This document shows, piece by piece, positions 44,487 to 48,154 of a stretch of DNA of 48,154 bases. Source of the stretch: Sulfurospirillum sp. UBA6790 (lineage in GTDB: Bacteria; Campylobacterota; Campylobacteria; Campylobacterales; Sulfurospirillaceae); NCBI GenBank assembly GCA_002452855.1, contig DKFS01000048.1, forward strand, positions 1-48,154, in the 5' to 3' direction. Position 1 is the stretch's first letter. Each line of letters opens with the position of its first letter. Under the pieces are notes generated by a model, which did not search any database, had not been told where the DNA came from, and saw only the letters and a list, made by a program, of their open reading frames with translations. Both the position numbers and the translations under genes were made by a program.

Positions 44487-45179
44487 TCATAACGGTGTAT
44501 TGAGTCGATAGCCATAGCCAGAAATGTTTTCTATCAAAGCATAATATATTTTTTTTCTGATTTTTTGAACACACATACGCAAAGCCTCAATACTCATACT
44601 TTTTTCTTGCCAAACGTAACTCTCAATTACTGAATATTCTACGATAGTATTTATATTTGAGATTAATAAATGCAAAAGGTCTCTTTCTTGCTTTGTTAAA
44701 ACGATTCTTTCTTGATTTCGATTAAAAAGAAATTTTCTTTTACAGTCATAACTAAAACCACTTCCTAAGAGTATATTGGTATTGCAAATATCTTTTGTAG
44801 CCATCAGTAGTGCTGTTTGAAGATCTTCAATCCGAATCGGTTTACGTAAGTAACTATAAGCTCTTTGATTAATGCTTTCAGAAATATTTTCAGAATTATC
44901 ATACGATGTAATGATGATAACAGGTAAATGAGGTGAGATTTTATGCATTGCCGCAACCATTTCAAGTCCATTGATTTCAGGAAGTTGAATGTCTGCAATA
45001 ACAACATCAGGTTTACTACGTTCAAATATCTCAAATCCAAGCATACCATTATTAGCAACTTCAACACATTGGCAATACAGTACTAAAGATTGTTGCAAAG
45101 CATGTGCTGTTATTTCGTCATCTTCTACAATAAGGACATGAATAGTAGAAAGTTTTTTTAATATCTTAATATCAAGCAT
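44487..45179 (-). CDS. OmpR-family response regulator of the fcc region
   Basis: 230 residues: receiver domain with VEDDE, phospho-acceptor D63 in VVIADIQLPEING, switch region IITSYD and Lys in YLRKPIRIED, then a winged-helix domain ending SGYGYRLNTPL. It lies two bases after its kinase gene and upstream of fccABC on the same strand. Control of the reductase genes is the obvious inference. Codon use is more AT-rich than in genes to the left. Confidence 0.9.
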   Translation of the reverse strand: MLDIKILKKLSTIHVLIVEDDEITAHALQQSLVLYCQCVEVANNGMLGFEIFERSKPDVVIADIQLPEINGLEMVAAMHKISPHLPVIIITSYDNSENISESINQRAYSYLRKPIRIEDLQTALLMATKDICNTNILLGSGFSYDCKRKFLFNRNQERIVLTKQERDLLHLLISNINTIVEYSVIESYVWQEKSMSIEALRMCVQKIRKKIYYALIENISGYGYRLNTPL

Positions 45180-45181
45180 GA

Positions 45182-47194
45182 TTATTCTTCCTTGTTTTTT
45201 AGTATCGACAGGAGAAATATAGTTGGATTTCCATAAGATAAAAGAGATAACTCTCCTTCTAATCTTCTTCGCGCAATCAATTGAGAAATGTAAAGACCAT
45301 TTCCAGTTCCTTTTGCTCCTTTTGTCGTTTTAAAAGGCTTAAAGAGCATAGGGCGAAATGCCATTTTGATACCAGATCCATTATCTCCTATTTTAATACG
45401 ATACTCTGTAGCTGTTTCTTCAATGCGTATATTAATCTGTTTACACTGTTGATTATTTTGTTCAAGTAATGCATCTTTTGCATTTAGCATCAAACTAGCA
45501 ATAATTTGTTGAAATTCATTTTTGTAATTATGGCAAAGTCCATTCTTTACCTCTTTAATAATTTTAATCACAATGTCTGTATTTTTAAAATAAGGATCAA
45601 TGATTAAAAGCGTTTCTTTTACAGTTTCCTCTATATCGAACAATTGTAAGCTTTGAGAAGGTTTATAGAAATTGCAGAATGTATCCAATGTGTTCGACAA
45701 ATAATGAACATTGCAAAGAGTATGATTAATATTTTCTTCGAAAATTGCATCATTCAGGCATTTCATCTCTTTAAATTGCAGTAAATTCCCCATCATAATA
45801 GAAATAGCATTCAAAGGCTGGCGCCACTGATGAGATATCGCACCAATCATCTTTCCTAAGTCTGCCATTTTAGATTGTTGAAAAAGAATATCTTCTTGTT
45901 CTTTTTTTTGTAATTTTGCTTTTTCTCGCTGCGTTATATCTTCTAAAATCATCATCATCCCTTCACATAAACCTTGACTATTTATTACAGGTGATAAGGT
46001 ACATAGAAGAGAGATGGTCGTATTTTTATAACTAATATTAAACTTATCTTCACATGTGATTTGTTTTGCCAACATCGTCTTAATTCTTTTACCAATACTA
46101 TGTTGAGTCTTTTGAGGAAAGTAGTTAAGCAAAAGATTTTTAACTAAAAGACAAGATTTTTCTGGTTTGAATTTTATTACATGTAATAATTTAAAAAACT
46201 GTTGGTTATAGTATGTAACATTTTGCTCACTATCCGCAATCAAAAAACCTTTTTCATTATGATCAATAAAACTGTGAATCAGTGTTTGAGCACTAATGAG
46301 TTTTTCTGCACTTTTATAACCACGATAATTATAAAAAAGATTCAAAATCAAAAACAATGTTAGACTAATACCATAAATAAGAATATTGATTTCCAATTGA
46401 AAATCAACTTTTTCATAAACTTTTTTTTTCTCTAATTGTGCAATCACATACCATTGAGGGAATTCTATATATGCATAAGAAAAAATATATTTTTCAAAAT
46501 CACAATTATCTGTTGTCAGCGTACAAGAATGTTGATTCAAATTATATGTAAACGTATTGAAAAGTTTCTTATCATCTTTATGAGCTAATATCTGTTGGTT
46601 TTTGTCTACAATAAAAGCATTACCATTATAGGGAAGAGAAATATCTAAAACTTCCGATTTGATATATTCTATGGGAAGAGTACCACATAAGACACCTTGT
46701 AAATTATTTTTGTTATCAAAAGGCATACAAATAGAGATAACCATGGATTGCAGTTCATCATCTTTGTAAGGTTCTGTGATAGTTACTTTATTATTCAAAA
46801 TAGTTGTTTGATACCGAAAATTTGAAATATTAGGATAAGGCTGGAGAATATAGACATTTTTGCTTGAAATGGTCATAGTATTGTTATAGCCAATAAACAT
46901 ACTAGCAAAACCTGCCATTCGAGAACAATTCTGCAAAATCTCACAAATTCGCTTTTGATCATTATCTGGGCTTAATTCTACAATGAACGCCTGCGTTATA
47001 TGAATAGCATCTATTTTGGTTTCTAGCCATTTATTAATGTGATTTGATATATCTCGCATAGATTGAACTTGCAAATCATAGATACTATCTTTAAGTACAT
47101 GTAAATTTACCCAATAATTTGCAATAATCAAAACGAAGAAACCAACACTAAATAAAAAAATTATTTTGCTATTCTTTAATAAGTATTTTGTCAT
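45182..47194 (-). CDS. histidine kinase with dCache sensor and PAS domain
   Basis: 670 residues: helix (about 10-28), periplasmic dCache-type domain (about 35-265, with TEPYKDDELQSMVISICMPF typical of the fold), helix (about 268-289), PAS domain (about 300-430), then H-box IGAISHQWRQPLNAIS, N-box SLMLNAKDAL and G-box GTGNGLYISQ. It should sense an extracellular small molecule directly, most plausibly the reductase substrate. A palindrome copy at 46177 encodes LHVI in the PAS region, the only copy in this block. Confidence 0.9.
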   Translation of the reverse strand: MTKYLLKNSKIIFLFSVGFFVLIIANYWVNLHVLKDSIYDLQVQSMRDISNHINKWLETKIDAIHITQAFIVELSPDNDQKRICEILQNCSRMAGFASMFIGYNNTMTISSKNVYILQPYPNISNFRYQTTILNNKVTITEPYKDDELQSMVISICMPFDNKNNLQGVLCGTLPIEYIKSEVLDISLPYNGNAFIVDKNQQILAHKDDKKLFNTFTYNLNQHSCTLTTDNCDFEKYIFSYAYIEFPQWYVIAQLEKKKVYEKVDFQLEINILIYGISLTLFLILNLFYNYRGYKSAEKLISAQTLIHSFIDHNEKGFLIADSEQNVTYYNQQFFKLLHVIKFKPEKSCLLVKNLLLNYFPQKTQHSIGKRIKTMLAKQITCEDKFNISYKNTTISLLCTLSPVINSQGLCEGMMMILEDITQREKAKLQKKEQEDILFQQSKMADLGKMIGAISHQWRQPLNAISIMMGNLLQFKEMKCLNDAIFEENINHTLCNVHYLSNTLDTFCNFYKPSQSLQLFDIEETVKETLLIIDPYFKNTDIVIKIIKEVKNGLCHNYKNEFQQIIASLMLNAKDALLEQNNQQCKQINIRIEETATEYRIKIGDNGSGIKMAFRPMLFKPFKTTKGAKGTGNGLYISQLIARRRLEGELSLLSYGNPTIFLLSILKNKEE

Positions 47195-47618
47195 AACTTT
47201 TTACTTAACTCTTAAATAAAAACAATAATATTATAGCAAAGAATTTATTTTTATTTTACTTTATAATATAAATAATAATTTAATATTATAAATTATTGTC
47301 AAATTAGCCTTTATGAAGTTGCCCTATTGTAATTCGAGTTAAGCTTTTTTCATTAAAAAGCCTACTGCGCATATGATCATTTTGTAAAAAGATTATCCAG
47401 AGTATAGTAATGATAATTTCTACTTTTAAAATCACCCTACTCATTGTCTAAAATAGAGAGAAGATTAGAAGCTATCCATCCATTTTTTTATTATTTATAA
47501 ATTAGTATAAAAACGTTTCTATGGTATGTTCACCTTCATTCGTAAAAGTATTTGAGATATACATATTAAATATAGGCAGGATAACAAAGTACAAAGAGTT
47601 GATTTTTATTTGAGTCAT
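47195..47618. other. AT-rich intergenic region without a gene
   Basis: 424 bases, very AT-rich, between two minus-strand genes. It should hold the promoter of the fcc-side two-component system near 47220-47290. A weak hairpin (AAGCTTTTTT / AAAAAGCCT-like, about 47341-47364) is visible. I see no tRNA, no small gene with a ribosome binding site and no palindrome copy. Confidence 0.5.
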
Positions 47619-48154
47619 TTAGGAAGGATTGCGGTAATAGAGTTTGGTTTTATCTTTTTGGTAAGTGCTGTAAAGCTTTTTAAACTCGGAAAAGACCTTT
47701 GCCGAATAAGGATTATCATCTATCTTGCCATTATACGCATTGATGGCGTCTTTATTATTTTTATGGCGCTGAAAACAGGTTGCTAAGATATAAGCGCCCA
47801 CTTGAATATTAATCTTAGGGTCAAACAAATCATAAAATGAGATATTGGCACGATCCAACAGCGGCTTATGAATCGAATTGATTTGCATAATGCCCATATC
47901 AAACCGTGGATAGTTCCGCGTATAAAGAAAATGTACCACGTGACTGGCTTCGTATTTATTTTTACTTTTAATGGAAATCACTTGAGAATATTGCTTGCTT
48001 TCAATTCCTCTTTGTTTCAAAAAAAGTTGCAGTTCTTGTGCTTGCTTGGGTGACATTTTATTGGCACTAAAAGCAACCACATAGCGGTCTAAATCGCTTT
48101 CAACTTTAGCGATAGAATAAAGAAGCCTCGGTTCAATACCGTAAATCTGCCCTA
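47619..48154 (-). CDS. lytic transglycosylase (SLT domain), 5' end outside window
   Basis: The frame is open to the right edge, so the N-terminus is missing. Translating upstream of the first GTG gives GIEPRLLYSIAKVESDLDRY, the catalytic region of SLT-type lytic transglycosylases with the general-acid Glu in the ES pair, followed by FDMGIMQINSIH and the later NAYNGK segment. These enzymes cleave peptidoglycan between MurNAc and GlcNAc. The small single-domain size resembles IagB/VirB1-type specialised enzymes used for assembling envelope-spanning machines, but what it serves is outside the window. Confidence 0.85.
   Translation of the reverse strand, partial: GQIYGIEPRLLYSIAKVESDLDRYVVAFSANKMSPKQAQELQLFLKQRGIESKQYSQVISIKSKNKYEASHVVHFLYTRNYPRFDMGIMQINSIHKPLLDRANISFYDLFDPKINIQVGAYILATCFQRHKNNKDAINAYNGKIDDNPYSAKVFSEFKKLYSTYQKDKTKLYYRNPS

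Overview
The window looks like a chromosomal segment of a free-living, anaerobically respiring member of the Campylobacterota (Epsilonproteobacteria), most like Sulfurospirillum or Wolinella. This rests on gene content: flavodoxin next to its usual unnamed partner, histidine kinases with HQWRQPL-type H-boxes, an aspartase/Dcu/asparaginase block, an FccABC-like periplasmic flavocytochrome system, and moderately AT-rich DNA. Genus and species are inferred; no rRNA or tRNA gene is present to test them.

Layout. 1-2.4 kb: divalent-metal transport genes (a NicO permease cut by the window edge, a DUF1007-NicO fusion, a DUF1007 protein). 2.4-3.5 kb: flavodoxin operon with a promoter overlapped by a Fur-like site. 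3.8-9.6 kb: two LysE-type exporters flank a tight minus-strand operon of a small periplasmic protein, a MacB/FtsX-type ABC permease and ATPase, a polytopic membrane protein, a NosL-like protein and a TIGR01777 epimerase. 9.6-18.5 kb: a YffB-like protein, a diguanylate cyclase, RarD, a two-component system followed by a phosphoethanolamine transferase, a DNA glycosylase and an EAL protein. 18.6-23.5 kb: a four-gene signalling operon (soluble CZB chemoreceptor, lone receiver, two PAS histidine kinases). 23.6-27.2 kb: NifX-like protein, DUF134-NifX regulator, UppP, an orphan protein and a flavin reductase. 27.3-33.2 kb: double-cubane cluster protein pair, a purine-phosphorylase-like protein with a spore-photoproduct-lyase-like radical SAM protein, an HD-GYP protein and an SDR. 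33.3-41.5 kb: two tandem aspartases, DcuA, asparaginase and a two-component system. 41.7-47.2 kb: FccABC-like reductase with its own two-component system. The right edge cuts a lytic transglycosylase.

How the genes work together. Asparaginase (periplasm), a Dcu carrier (membrane) and aspartase (cytoplasm) together turn asparagine or aspartate into fumarate for respiration. The Fcc-like system is a second, periplasmic route for reducing an unsaturated organic acid; its flavoprotein lacks parts of the classical fumarate-binding motif, so the substrate may differ. Five histidine kinases, five response regulators and three c-di-GMP genes make the region rich in signalling.

The strongest unexplained signal is a 10-bp palindrome, TTACATGTAA, found 25 times intact (about 0.1 expected from base composition) both between and inside genes. 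It recalls HIP1 of cyanobacteria or DNA uptake sequences. It is absent from the aspartase/Dcu block and from most of the Fcc block. I do not know a published description of it.
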